From NCBI RefSeq assembly GCF_024297185.1, contig NZ_JANCTD010000006.1:1-64000 (forward strand): 64,000 bases of DNA, written 5' to 3'. This DNA is from Lewinella sp. JB7 (lineage in GTDB: Bacteria > Bacteroidota > Bacteroidia > Chitinophagales > Saprospiraceae). Every line of letters begins with the position of its first letter. The first letter of the stretch is position 1. Positions 51,668-61,588 of this stretch are shown one piece after another. The notes under the pieces are model-generated. The model saw nothing but the letters and a program-made list of their open reading frames with translations. It made no database searches and was not told the DNA's origin. The translations under genes and the position numbers were made by a program.

Positions 51668-52156
51668 TCAGAAACTCAAATCCACCACCCGTAGCCGCTT
51701 GTACTTGCCGGTCCGGAATTTTCGGGTTCCCAGGATGCGGTAGAGCGCGTAGCCGACGGTGGCGGATACGGTAGTGACCAGCGCATCGTCCACGGAATAG
51801 CTCGTCGTAGGGTCCTTGTCGGTCGAGTAGCCCAGGGCCGCGAAGACGGACCAGCCCGCTCCGAAGGTCATCAGTCCGATACCGAGCTTGGTGGCGATGG
51901 TGCCTCCCCGGTGAACGACGGCGATCTCGTCGAGCATCACGAAGCGGTCGTTGATGACCAGTGCCTGAATGTCGGGGCGCATTTCCCGGATGTACCCCTC
52001 CTGCCAGAAATTGTCGCCCTTCAGTTTGAAGCGCAGCGGGTCGCCTTCGTACATCCGGTCGCTCTTCGAATCCGTAAGTTTTTCGAACAGCAGCACTTTC
52101 TGGGCGGGGACGCGGGAGCAGAGCAATGCAAGAAGGAGCAGTAGAATCAGGCGCAT
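51668..52156 (-). CDS. Exported protein of unknown function
   Basis: The 162-residue protein has a signal peptide (MRLILLLLLALLCSRVPAQ), then a beta-rich portion (VLLFEKLTDSKSDRMYEGDP, KLKGDNFWQEGYIREMRPDI, FVMLDEIAVVHRGG) and two hydrophobic stretches (TKLGIGLMTFGAGWSVFAAL, LVTTVSATVGYALYRILG). Similar exported proteins occur in other Bacteroidota, but the function is unknown. A TATCTTTG box at 52194-52201 on the minus strand, 37 bp before the ATG, is a candidate promoter. One copy of the 17-bp motif encodes the SRVPA of its signal peptide. Confidence 0.7.
   Translation of the reverse strand: MRLILLLLLALLCSRVPAQKVLLFEKLTDSKSDRMYEGDPLRFKLKGDNFWQEGYIREMRPDIQALVINDRFVMLDEIAVVHRGGTIATKLGIGLMTFGAGWSVFAALGYSTDKDPTTSYSVDDALVTTVSATVGYALYRILGTRKFRTGKYKRLRVVDLSF
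52103..52119 (-). repeat. Dispersed 17-bp motif (C variant), inverted
   Basis: ggcggggacgcgggagc, exact reverse complement of GCTCCCGCGTCCCCGCC, within the signal-peptide codons of the adjacent gene. Confidence 0.6.
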
Positions 52157-52206
52157 ACCGCGGGGATGAGTGATCGGAAGGAGGGTCCGTCCGCAAAGAT
52201 AGTTGG

Positions 52207-54429
52207 CTAGCGGGCGGTCGCCAGTTGGGTGACCCTTTCCATCTGTTCGGCGTAGGCCCGCAGGACCTCCCCGAGTTTATCGATCTGCTCCTGGGCTTCG
52301 GTAAAATCGCGCTGCTCGATCGCCTCCCGCACGCCGGGTAGCGTCTTCACCCCGTAGCCGGTGTAGTAACCCGGTGCGTAGATATGGTGTACGAACCAGG
52401 GGCGGCGGGGCAGGCCTTCCTCCCGGGTCAGCTGGCGTTCGAGATCGATGAACAAGCGGTTCAGTTGTTCACGCCTTGAAGGTGATAGTGTCGGAGCGGC
52501 AGCGGGATCGTAGCGATCGGCCAGTTCCTGCACGCGGCGGAGTCCGTTCTGCACGGGCGCGAAATTCAGATAGGGGACCTCTTCCTTTACCGCGGGCGCC
52601 ACGAAGGGTTGGGTGGGGTCGGCGGCCAGGCGGTAAGCGCCCTCCCGGATAAGGCGATTCTCCCGGGCGGTTTGTTCCCGCAGTGTTTCGGATAGCTTGA
52701 TTACTTCACCGACGTAGCCTTCGATCGTCGTGCTGAAGCGGGTAAATTCGAAGGGCAGCACGTCGGCGTTCGCGAGGCGCAGGGTGGTTCGGCCGGCTAC
52801 CTTGACCAAAGCCGCCCCGTAGGAGAAATCGGGGTCCTTGAAGCGTTTATAGTGATCGTAGGAATCGTACATCGTGTGGTACTCTCCGCCGTTGCTTTCA
52901 CCACCGAAACCCATGTTGAAGGAGGCGATGCCCAGGTGCTGAAAGAAGGGGGAGTAATCCGATCCGGAACCGAGGGCCGATAATTGGAAGTGTTTCGGTC
53001 TTTTGCCGTCGTTCACTTCGCTTTCGGCGGCGGCCCGGGCAAAGACGGTGACCCCGGTTTGGGGATCCACGACGTCGGTCGTGATCTCTCCAAAAAACTT
53101 CTCGAGGGTGTGGGAGCCGCCCGCGTTTAGGAATCCGCGTCCGGTAGCGTCGGTGTTGATGTAAGCGACGGCCTTTTCGGTGAGTTCGGCGGCGTGAGTC
53201 TCTACCCACTCCGTGGAGCCCAGCAGGCCGGGTTCCTCGGCGCCCCAGGCGGCGTACTTAATGGTCCGTTTGGGCCGCCATCCTTGCCGGACGAGCTCAC
53301 TCACCGCCCGGGCCTCCTCCATGACGGCGACCATGCCGCTGATCGGATCGTTAGCACCGTGTACCCAGGCATCGTGGTGATTGCCCCGGATCACCCATTC
53401 GTCCGGAAACTCGCTTCCTTCCAGGGTAGCGATCACATCGTAGGCCGGGGCGAGTTCCCAGTTGAACTCCAGTTGTAGGTGCACCTCCGCCGGCCCCGGG
53501 CCGATGCGGTAGGTGATCGGGAGAGCGCCGCGCCAACCGGTCGGGGCGACGGGCCCGCCCAGGGCTTCCAGCAGGGGTTGGGCATCGTGGTAGGAGATGG
53601 GCAGCACGGGAATTTCGGTCAGCCCCGGGGCGTCCTCCCGGTCGAGGCGTTCGGCATCTTCCGTAGCTCCGTAGCCCGGGGTGAGGGGATCACCGGGTTG
53701 GGACGGGAGGTCCATGACCGCACCGCGCTGCACGCCGTACTCATTTTTGAAGGCGCCCTCGGGATAGGTTTCTCCCTGATAATAGCCGTCGTCCTTTGGG
53801 TCGGAGTACAGGATGCAACCGATGGCACCCTTTTCGGCGGCTACTTTCGGCTTGATGCCCCGCCAGGAACCCTGGTACTTTGCGATGACGATCTTGCCCC
53901 GCACGTCGATGCCCCGTTTCTCGAGCTCTTCGTAGTCAGCGGGTACCCCGTAGTTAACGAATACGAGTTCCGCCCTTACGTCTCCGTCGATGGAGAATGC
54001 ATTGTAGGGCGGCAGAGCCTCATCCGTCTGCGCGGTCGCGGGATCGCCCTCCACCGGGGGTTCCTGCAGCATGGCCACGTACCGGGTAGGGGCGATGAGT
54101 TCGAGTTTACGCAGTTTCGGCGTGGGGAAGAGCACGTCAAATCTTTCCACGTCCACCCGGTAGCCCCAGGACCGAAACTTCTCGGCCATAAAGTCCACTA
54201 CCTTCTTATCGTAGGGCGAACCGACGTGGTGGGGTCGGGCGGTCATGTACTTCATCCATTCGTCGAGATTAGCGGGCTTGACGGTAGCGTCGAGGGTTGC
54301 TTCTAGCGCCCGCTGCTGCGCGGAGGCGGCCTCGGTGAAGCCCATGAGCGGGTCGGCAGCCTGGGCAAAATGACGCGCCGGTGGAGCGCAGAGAAGGATC
54401 AAAAGCAGACTGGGGAGGGTAAATTTCAT
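52207..54429 (-). CDS. Exported M28 metallopeptidase (glutamate carboxypeptidase II-like)
   Basis: The 740-residue protein has a signal peptide (MKFTLPSLLLILLCAPPARH), a PA-type insert (ELVFVNYGVPADYEELEKRG), the M28 zinc site RGNHHDAWVHGANDP, AWGAEEPGLLGSTEW, DYSPFFQHLGIASFNMGFGG and HTMYDSYDHYKRFKDPDFSY, and a helical dimerisation domain at the C-terminus. The layout matches the PSMA/transferrin-receptor-like subgroup. It should release C-terminal Glu/Asp or act as a dipeptidase in the periplasm. Confidence 0.93.
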   Translation of the reverse strand: MKFTLPSLLLILLCAPPARHFAQAADPLMGFTEAASAQQRALEATLDATVKPANLDEWMKYMTARPHHVGSPYDKKVVDFMAEKFRSWGYRVDVERFDVLFPTPKLRKLELIAPTRYVAMLQEPPVEGDPATAQTDEALPPYNAFSIDGDVRAELVFVNYGVPADYEELEKRGIDVRGKIVIAKYQGSWRGIKPKVAAEKGAIGCILYSDPKDDGYYQGETYPEGAFKNEYGVQRGAVMDLPSQPGDPLTPGYGATEDAERLDREDAPGLTEIPVLPISYHDAQPLLEALGGPVAPTGWRGALPITYRIGPGPAEVHLQLEFNWELAPAYDVIATLEGSEFPDEWVIRGNHHDAWVHGANDPISGMVAVMEEARAVSELVRQGWRPKRTIKYAAWGAEEPGLLGSTEWVETHAAELTEKAVAYINTDATGRGFLNAGGSHTLEKFFGEITTDVVDPQTGVTVFARAAAESEVNDGKRPKHFQLSALGSGSDYSPFFQHLGIASFNMGFGGESNGGEYHTMYDSYDHYKRFKDPDFSYGAALVKVAGRTTLRLANADVLPFEFTRFSTTIEGYVGEVIKLSETLREQTARENRLIREGAYRLAADPTQPFVAPAVKEEVPYLNFAPVQNGLRRVQELADRYDPAAAPTLSPSRREQLNRLFIDLERQLTREEGLPRRPWFVHHIYAPGYYTGYGVKTLPGVREAIEQRDFTEAQEQIDKLGEVLRAYAEQMERVTQLATAR

Positions 54430-54473
54430 CGGTAGTCGGGAATGGAGTTGGAAAAGTAACCAATTTTCCCTAC

Positions 54474-54540
54474 AGCGGTCCGACGGCTATAGCCGTCCAA
54501 CCGGGGTGGACCGTCCGACGGCTATAGCCGTCGGACCGCT
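54474..54540. repeat. Large palindrome of the TGGACGGT/GGCTATAGCC family
   Basis: Two 24-bp arms (54474-54497 and 54517-54540) are perfect reverse complements around a 19-bp spacer; each arm itself contains the 16-bp palindrome GACGGCTATAGCCGTC. The spacer carries GTGGACCGTCC. It lies between the divergent M28 and M19 peptidase genes and is related to the copies at 14146-14186 and 56873-56952. Confidence 0.8.
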
Positions 54541-54566
54541 ACCCGCCCCCATTCCTCTTTTCTGGC

Positions 54567-54574
54567 TATTTTTG
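54567..54574 (+). promoter_or_regulatory. Candidate -7 box for the M19 dipeptidase
   Basis: TATTTTTG fits TAnnTTTG about 60 bp upstream of the ATG at 54635; a -33 TTTG is not evident. Confidence 0.3.
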
Positions 54575-54634
54575 TCGTTCCTGGCCCCGCCGGAGTCGAT
54601 CGCCCCCCACATACCCTCCGTACCCATTACCCCT

Positions 54635-55885
54635 ATGTTCCGAATTTCACTGGCAGCCATCTTCCTGCCCCTCCTCACCGCCTGCGGAAGTACTCAACCC
54701 GATGGTTCCGACGAAATGACCGACGTCGAGCTTCGCGCCCATGCCGACAGCCTCGCCCACGCGTATTTGCTTACGGACGGTCACGTCGACCTACCCTACC
54801 GCCTCAAGGTGAAGAATTTCCGCCTCGAACGGGAGATGCTCGGCATCCCCGTAGAAACCAGCGAGGGTGACTTCGACTACGTCCGCGCTGTAGAGGGAGG
54901 CCTGGATGCCCCCTTCATGTCTATCTACATCCCCAGTCGGTTGCAGGAAGAGCCGGGAGCCAGCCCCGCCCTGGCCGACAGCCTCATCGATATGGTTAAA
55001 GGGATCGCCGATGCCCATCCCGAAAAGTTTCGCATCGCCACCAGTCCCGACGATCTCGAGCGAAACTTCCGCGAAGGGATCATGAGCCTCCCCATGGGCA
55101 TGGAGAACGGGTCACCCATCGAGGATCAACTCGGCCGGGTGCGGGAGTACTACGACAAGGGTATCCGCTACATCACCCTCACCCACGCCAAGGACAACCT
55201 GATCTCCGACAGCAGCTACGACACCCTCAACACCCACGGCGGCCTGAGTCCCTTCGGCGAAGAAGTAGTAAGGGAAATGAACCGGGTCGGCATCATGGTC
55301 GACGTAAGTCACATCAGCGACTCCGCCTTCTGGGACGTTATGGAAATCACCGAAGTGCCCGTCATTGCCAGCCACTCGTCGGTGCGGAAATTCACGCCCG
55401 GCTTCCAACGCAATATGGATGACGACATGATCAAGCGGCTGGCCGAAAACGGCGGCGTCATACAGATCAATTTCGGTTCCACCTTTCTCGACGGTGCCCT
55501 GCGCGAACGGCAGGACAGCCTCCGCACCGTGCTGCTGAACCGACTGGCCGACGCCGGTCTGGATAACAATAGCGAGGAAGGAAAACTGATGATCGACAGT
55601 TTTCAGCAGGAAAACCCCACACTGTACTCGGACCTCGAAATGGTCGCCGACCACATCGATCACGTCGTGGAAATCGCGGGTATCGATCACGTAGGACTGG
55701 GCTCCGACTTCGACGGCGTAGGCGACAGCCTCCCCACGGGACTCAAGGATGTAGCCGATTATCCCAATCTCGTCTACACGCTTCTGAAGCGGGGGTACTC
55801 CGACGAGGACATCAAAAAGATTCTTTCGGACAACGTCCTCAGAGTTTGGCGCGCCGTGGAGGCCGCCTCATCGGCCCGCGGCTAA
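54635..55885 (+). CDS. M19 membrane dipeptidase, lipoprotein
   Basis: ATG 54635 begins a lipoprotein signal (MFRISLAAIFLPLLTAC, lipobox Cys at 17); upstream codons are in the palindrome and non-coding. The 416-residue product has the M19 zinc motifs TDGHVDLPYRL (HxD), EGGLDAPFMSIYIP, VDVSHISDSAFWDV, VIASHSSVRKFTP, HIDHVVEIAGIDHVGLGSDF followed by DGVGDSLPTGL, and DNVLRVWRAVE. It hydrolyses dipeptides, in some members beta-lactams, on the cell surface or periplasmic side. Its final 18 bp overlap the 3' end of rnpA on the other strand. Confidence 0.93.
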   Translation: MFRISLAAIFLPLLTACGSTQPDGSDEMTDVELRAHADSLAHAYLLTDGHVDLPYRLKVKNFRLEREMLGIPVETSEGDFDYVRAVEGGLDAPFMSIYIPSRLQEEPGASPALADSLIDMVKGIADAHPEKFRIATSPDDLERNFREGIMSLPMGMENGSPIEDQLGRVREYYDKGIRYITLTHAKDNLISDSSYDTLNTHGGLSPFGEEVVREMNRVGIMVDVSHISDSAFWDVMEITEVPVIASHSSVRKFTPGFQRNMDDDMIKRLAENGGVIQINFGSTFLDGALRERQDSLRTVLLNRLADAGLDNNSEEGKLMIDSFQQENPTLYSDLEMVADHIDHVVEIAGIDHVGLGSDFDGVGDSLPTGLKDVADYPNLVYTLLKRGYSDEDIKKILSDNVLRVWRAVEAASSARG

Positions 55886-56266
55886 ACGGCGCAGCAGTTT
55901 GACCATTTTACGCTCGATGACCGCATAGGTCATAGCTTCCTTACCGGTATACATAAGCAGCACGGCCCACTGGGTCGGCTCTTCTTCCGGAGTAGCCGGC
56001 TCCCGCGTCCCCGCCAGCAGATGTTTGTGTTGACGGTACGCCTCCCGCATGCGCCGTTTGAGCAGATTGCGATCGACGGCCCGCTTGAACCGCCGCTTGG
56101 GTACGACGAAAGTCACCCGGTGAGGGTAAGTCCCCTTTCGCTTTTCCACGGGCCGGAATACCATCCGCAGGGGATACGCCGCCGCGCTTTCCGCCCCGGA
56201 GGTGAACAAGCGACCGATCTCCTTACGGGATTTAAGGCGCTCGCCGGAGTGGAACTTGTGAGACAT
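55868..56266 (-). CDS. rnpA: Ribonuclease P protein component
   Basis: ATG 56264-56266 gives MSHKFHSGERLKSRKEIGRL, the usual RnpA start, and 132 residues; the longer frame adds an unlikely N-terminus. Motifs are LRMVFRPVEKRKGTYPHRVT and the RNP signature FKRAVDRNLLKRRMREAYRQ followed by HKHLL. It is the protein subunit of RNase P for tRNA 5' maturation. Unusually for a bacterium, rpmH does not adjoin it in this window; the flanking genes are dipeptidase and dps. One 17-bp motif copy lies within it. Confidence 0.95.
   Translation of the reverse strand: MSHKFHSGERLKSRKEIGRLFTSGAESAAAYPLRMVFRPVEKRKGTYPHRVTFVVPKRRFKRAVDRNLLKRRMREAYRQHKHLLAGTREPATPEEEPTQWAVLLMYTGKEAMTYAVIERKMVKLLRRLAAGR
55999..56015 (+). 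repeat. Dispersed 17-bp motif (C variant), inside rnpA
   Basis: Exact GCTCCCGCGTCCCCGCC; read through rnpA it encodes AGTRE. Confidence 0.6.
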
Positions 56267-56344
56267 ATGCAGGGGGGAATAAGGCGCGTCAGACGAACAC
56301 GGCTCGGCGGGTACACGTTGAAAAAGGGAACAAATCAAGCAATA

Positions 56345-56863
56345 ATGTCCAAGTCACCCGAGAATAATATTTCGAAAAAAGAACTCAACACCCCTACCGA
56401 TCTCGATCCCGCAAAGGTCGAAAAAGTAGTCAAGGCCCTCAATCCCCTCGTCGCCGACCTGATCGCGCTCTGGGTAAAGACCAAAAACTACCACTGGCAT
56501 ATGTCCGGCCGTAACTTTCGCGATTACCACCTTATGCTCGACGACCAGAGTGAGGAGTTGATCACAACCGTCGACCCCCTCGCCGAACGCGTACGGAAAC
56601 TCGGTGGCAACACTATCACCAGCATCGGTCACGTGGCCCGCTTACAGAGCGTCAACGATAACGACAACGCACAGGTAGCCCCCCGCGATATGCTGCTCGA
56701 TCTGATGGAGGAAAACAAGAAGATGGCCCACAATCTTCGGGAAGCCCATGGCGTCTGTGAGGAGGCCGAGGACATCGGAGGAGCCAGTCTGCTCGAAGAT
56801 TACCTCAACGCCACCGAACGGCGTACGTGGTTCCTCTTTGAAGCGACGCGGCAACTGCAGTAG
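56345..56863 (+). CDS. dps: Dps/ferritin-like DNA-protection protein
   Basis: ATG 56345 (MSKSPENNISKKELNTPTDL) gives 172 residues; the longer upstream frame is antisense to rnpA. The four-helix Dps fold shows KTKNYHWHMSGRNFRDYHLM followed by LDDQSEEL with the ferroxidase His/Asp/Glu, LAERVRKLGGNTITSIG and a helical C-terminus ending ATERRTWFLFEATRQL. It oxidises and stores iron and protects DNA in stress. It is convergent with gyrB, with a strong palindromic terminator between. Confidence 0.93.
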   Translation: MSKSPENNISKKELNTPTDLDPAKVEKVVKALNPLVADLIALWVKTKNYHWHMSGRNFRDYHLMLDDQSEELITTVDPLAERVRKLGGNTITSIGHVARLQSVNDNDNAQVAPRDMLLDLMEENKKMAHNLREAHGVCEEAEDIGGASLLEDYLNATERRTWFLFEATRQLQ

Positions 56864-56872
56864 ATTCTCCGC

Positions 56873-56952
56873 CGCTGCCGCCTACCCGTTGGACGGTTTG
56901 GAACCGTCCAACGGGTAGCGGTTCGGAACCGTCCAACGGGTAAGCGGCAGCG
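56873..56952. terminator. Bidirectional palindromic terminator between dps and gyrB
   Basis: A perfect 17-bp stem with a 3-nt loop spans 56882-56918. The left outer arm (56873-56894) can also pair, with one mismatch, to a second right arm ending at 56952. A T-run (56961-56966) follows on the plus strand. The core TTGGACGG/CCGTCCAA matches the repeat at 14146. Convergent genes make a bidirectional terminator the natural role. Confidence 0.75.
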
Positions 56953-56969
56953 GGCAGCGGGTTTTTCAA

Positions 56970-58967
<1,998 letters not shown>

Positions 58968-59108
58968 CTAGCCAAATGGAGTCGCGGAAAAGGCATTTCG
59001 GGCGGGTGCGCGGGTGCCGGCAAAACTGCAAAAAAGCGGGGCTTTCGGGAGCAAATCGGCGAGTTGCGAAATGTGCTGTACATTAAACGAACGTAAACAC
59101 GCCATCCC

Positions 59109-59432
59109 GTGAGATTATTTTGTTCCCTAGCGTTGCTGACGCTGCTGTTCATCGCGCCATTACCCGGTTTTTCCACGCCCGATCTGCCGCAGTTTGCCCG
59201 GGCTTCGACCGTGAGCATGCACGACGGGGATCCCTCCCGGGGAGGAGCATCCTCGACGTCGCAGGTGGACTCCACGACGGTCCTCTCTCCGGGTCAGCGT
59301 TCGTTCACGGGCGCGGTCATCCAGGTGATTGCCGGTCTGCTCGTCGGTATGATTATCCTGTTACTGATGGTGAACGCCCGCATGCGGAAGGGAGCGGGGA
59401 TTTGGCTACTCCTCGGTACGCTGTTCTCCTGA
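59109..59432 (+). CDS. Small exported/membrane protein
   Basis: GTG 59109 starts a 107-residue frame with a signal peptide (MRLFCSLALLTLLFIAPLPG), a Ser/Thr-rich middle and one transmembrane helix (GAVIQVIAGLLVGMIILLLM). No family is recognised. It is divergent from gyrB. Coding status is plausible from the two hydrophobic segments and position but not certain. Confidence 0.55.
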   Translation: MRLFCSLALLTLLFIAPLPGFSTPDLPQFARASTVSMHDGDPSRGGASSTSQVDSTTVLSPGQRSFTGAVIQVIAGLLVGMIILLLMVNARMRKGAGIWLLLGTLFS

Positions 59433-59480
59433 TCACGCGGCGCATTGCCGTACTCGCAGGTTGCGGCAGTCCACTTGTAG

Positions 59481-60179
59481 TTACCAGGGGCGGAGCCGCC
59501 GTCGGTATTCCTCTACCATGGCGTGCTGGGGGGCGCCGCGTTTGTACATCCGGAATACGGTGAGGTTGGCCATCTGCACCCGGAACCAGTTATTGGCCCG
59601 GTATTTACGGGCCGACACGGTCACGGAACGGGGGATCACGCGGAAGGAAAACCGTTGCCAGGCCCGCTGGATGATGTCGTAATCCTCCATAATGTCCATA
59701 TCCCCGTTAAACCCGCCGAGAACGTTCCAGGCGCCCCGGGTCAGGTAGAGCGACTGATCGCCGCCCCGGCAGGCCAGCCCGCTGAAACGGGTACAGAAGG
59801 CATTGATCGCCAGCAGGGGGTGAAAAGTGTCGAAGCGGAAACGGTAGCATCCGATGGGGTCACCGGCTTCGACTCCCCGGCGGATATCATCGTAAAATCC
59901 CCGGGGGGGACGGGTATCCGCGTGGACGAAGTAGAGCACGTCGTAGCGGTCGGCCTCCAACCGGGCCGCCTCGTTCATCTGCCGTGCCCGACCGCGTTGC
60001 TCACAGAGCAGGTGCCGCACCCGCGTCCCCGCCCGCAGGAGCTCCGCCGTCCCGTCGTTGCTGCCGCCGTCGGCCACCGTAATGTCTCCCCGCCCGGCCA
60101 GTTCGGCGGTCAGGAAGGGCAACAACTCACGAAGGTTATTCACTTCGTTAACTACGGGAATAATGATGTGCAAGCGCAT
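59481..60179 (-). CDS. Family 2 glycosyltransferase (TIGR04283 type)
   Basis: The 232-residue protein starts MRLHIIIPVVNEVNNLRELL, with the GT-A motifs TVADGGSNDGTAEL, GRARQMNEAARLEA, YFVHADTRPPRGFYDDI and the acceptor region GGDQSLYLTRGAWNVLGGFN followed by GDMDIMEDYDIIQ. This matches the TIGR04283 group, proposed for arsenosugar biosynthesis, where it is often encoded beside a TIGR04282 partner; no partner is seen here. It is soluble and lacks a C-terminal membrane segment. Confidence 0.9.
   Translation of the reverse strand: MRLHIIIPVVNEVNNLRELLPFLTAELAGRGDITVADGGSNDGTAELLRAGTRVRHLLCEQRGRARQMNEAARLEADRYDVLYFVHADTRPPRGFYDDIRRGVEAGDPIGCYRFRFDTFHPLLAINAFCTRFSGLACRGGDQSLYLTRGAWNVLGGFNGDMDIMEDYDIIQRAWQRFSFRVIPRSVTVSARKYRANNWFRVQMANLTVFRMYKRGAPQHAMVEEYRRRLRPW
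60017..60033 (+). repeat. Near-copy of the 17-bp motif (1 mismatch), inside the GT2 gene
   Basis: GCACCCGCGTCCCCGCC; encodes AGTRV on the minus strand. Confidence 0.45.
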
Positions 60180-60241
60180 GGGGTAGTCGGATCACGAGAG
60201 GGACTAAGAGGTACGGGGAAGGGAGGGGATTCGGTTTCGCC

Positions 60242-61429
60242 CTACGCCAGGCGGTAGTACACCGACTTGAGGTAGGCACCCTCCGCAAAGGCGATGGGGT
60301 GATCCACGTCGTGGAAAGTCTTTTCCATCAGCTCGTACGCCCTTCCGCTGCGTTTCATGACTTTTTCGACGGTGGCAAAAAAATCGTCGGCACCCACCCG
60401 GGCCGAACACGAAGCGGCCAGCAGCAGACCACCGGGCTTCACGAGCGGCACGGCCAGAGTGTTGATGCGCCGGTAAGCGTCGAGCGCTCCGGACACCTCC
60501 CGTTCCCGTTTGGCGAAGCTGGGCGGATCGACCACGACGATCCCGAACTGCTCCCCCCGCTTCGCGAGCCGTTCCAGTTCCTTGAACGCATCGCCCTCGA
60601 TGGTTTCGTGACGGGGGTCGTCACCGAAATTCAGGGCGACGTTACGCCGGGCGACTTCCAGGGCGGGTCCGCTGATGTCTAGGCTCACCACCCGGTACGC
60701 GCCCCCGTGCAGGGCGTGCACGCTGAATCCTCCGGCATAGCTGAACACGTCGAGCACGTCCTGCCCTTCGGCGAACTCCCCTACCCGCTTGCGGTTGTGG
60801 CGGTGATCGAGAAAGAAACCGGTCTTGTGTCCCTTCACCACGTCGGCCAGGAACCGCACGTTGTGTTCCCGGAAGGTGACCTCATCCGGGGGCGGGGGGC
60901 CGGCCAGCACGGTTCCGTCGGCCAAGCCGGGGCGGGGGTCCACCACGCGGGCCAGTCGCAACACGACGGTTTCCGCCCGGGAGGCCCGCTGTACCAGCGG
61001 TAGTATTTCCGGGAGGTAGGGGAACCAGCTGGGGGTGTACAGCTTGATCACGGCCACGCTCCCGTATACGTCCACGACCAGACCGGGCAGGCCGTCGTTC
61101 TCCCCGTGTACGAGGCGGTAACCGTCGGTATTCTTCTTCAGCAGGGGCAGGCGCAGTTTCCGCGCCGCCTGGATGCGTTCGGCAAAGAAATCGGTGTCGA
61201 CGCGGATGCCGCCGCCCTGGTGCAGTACCCGGATCCGAATGGGGGAGGCGGGGTCGTACAGCCCCACGCCGATGACCTTATCCGACTTCCGCCCGAACAC
61301 GATGGCCAGGTCGCCGGCCTCTCCGGAACCCTTTACCGCTTCCACGGCTCCGTCGAAGAGCCAGGGGTGACCGCTGCGGAGGATACGCTCGCCCTGGGGG
61401 GTAAGCTTGGTGGCGAGGCGTTGGGGCAA
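60242..61429 (-). CDS. RlmI-like 23S rRNA (cytosine-C5) methyltransferase
   Basis: The 395-residue protein has an N-terminal PUA domain (LTPQGERILRSGHPWLFDGA), a middle EEHUD domain (RLVHGENDGLPGLVVDVYGS) and the SAM-dependent class I methyltransferase domain (FLDHRHNRKRVGEFAEGQDV, LDVFSYAGGFSVHALHGGA, VVSLDISGPALEVARRN, VVDPPSFAKRERE, LLLAASCSARVGADDFFATV). This is the layout of RlmI, which methylates C1962 of 23S rRNA. The PPSF motif replaces the PCx of two-Cys enzymes. Divergent from the patatin gene. Confidence 0.92.
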   Translation of the reverse strand: MPQRLATKLTPQGERILRSGHPWLFDGAVEAVKGSGEAGDLAIVFGRKSDKVIGVGLYDPASPIRIRVLHQGGGIRVDTDFFAERIQAARKLRLPLLKKNTDGYRLVHGENDGLPGLVVDVYGSVAVIKLYTPSWFPYLPEILPLVQRASRAETVVLRLARVVDPRPGLADGTVLAGPPPPDEVTFREHNVRFLADVVKGHKTGFFLDHRHNRKRVGEFAEGQDVLDVFSYAGGFSVHALHGGAYRVVSLDISGPALEVARRNVALNFGDDPRHETIEGDAFKELERLAKRGEQFGIVVVDPPSFAKREREVSGALDAYRRINTLAVPLVKPGGLLLAASCSARVGADDFFATVEKVMKRSGRAYELMEKTFHDVDHPIAFAEGAYLKSVYYRLA

Positions 61430-61551
61430 GATGACTGGATTGAGGGGGGTTAGGACACCGGGCGGTCCGTCGTGGGGTTACGGCAGGCCGGGTTCCGGAG
61501 ACAAAACGATGGAGTCCGATAGGGACGACGGATAATTTCGTTTGCCATCCT

Positions 61552-61580
61552 TTTGGGCGCGCAAATATAACGGTAATTTG
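61552..61580 (+). promoter_or_regulatory. Promoter of the patatin-like gene
   Basis: TTTG at 61552-61555 and TAATTTG at 61574-61580 are separated by 18 nt, close to the Bacteroidota TTTG-N19-TAnnTTTG consensus. The ATG follows 8 nt later. Confidence 0.5.
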
Positions 61581-61588
61581 GTCGCTAC

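Noticed and set aside
59109-59432. Rejecting the small gene after gyrB as non-coding
   Set aside because: It has both a signal peptide and a membrane helix in order, so it was kept as a low-confidence gene instead of being discarded.
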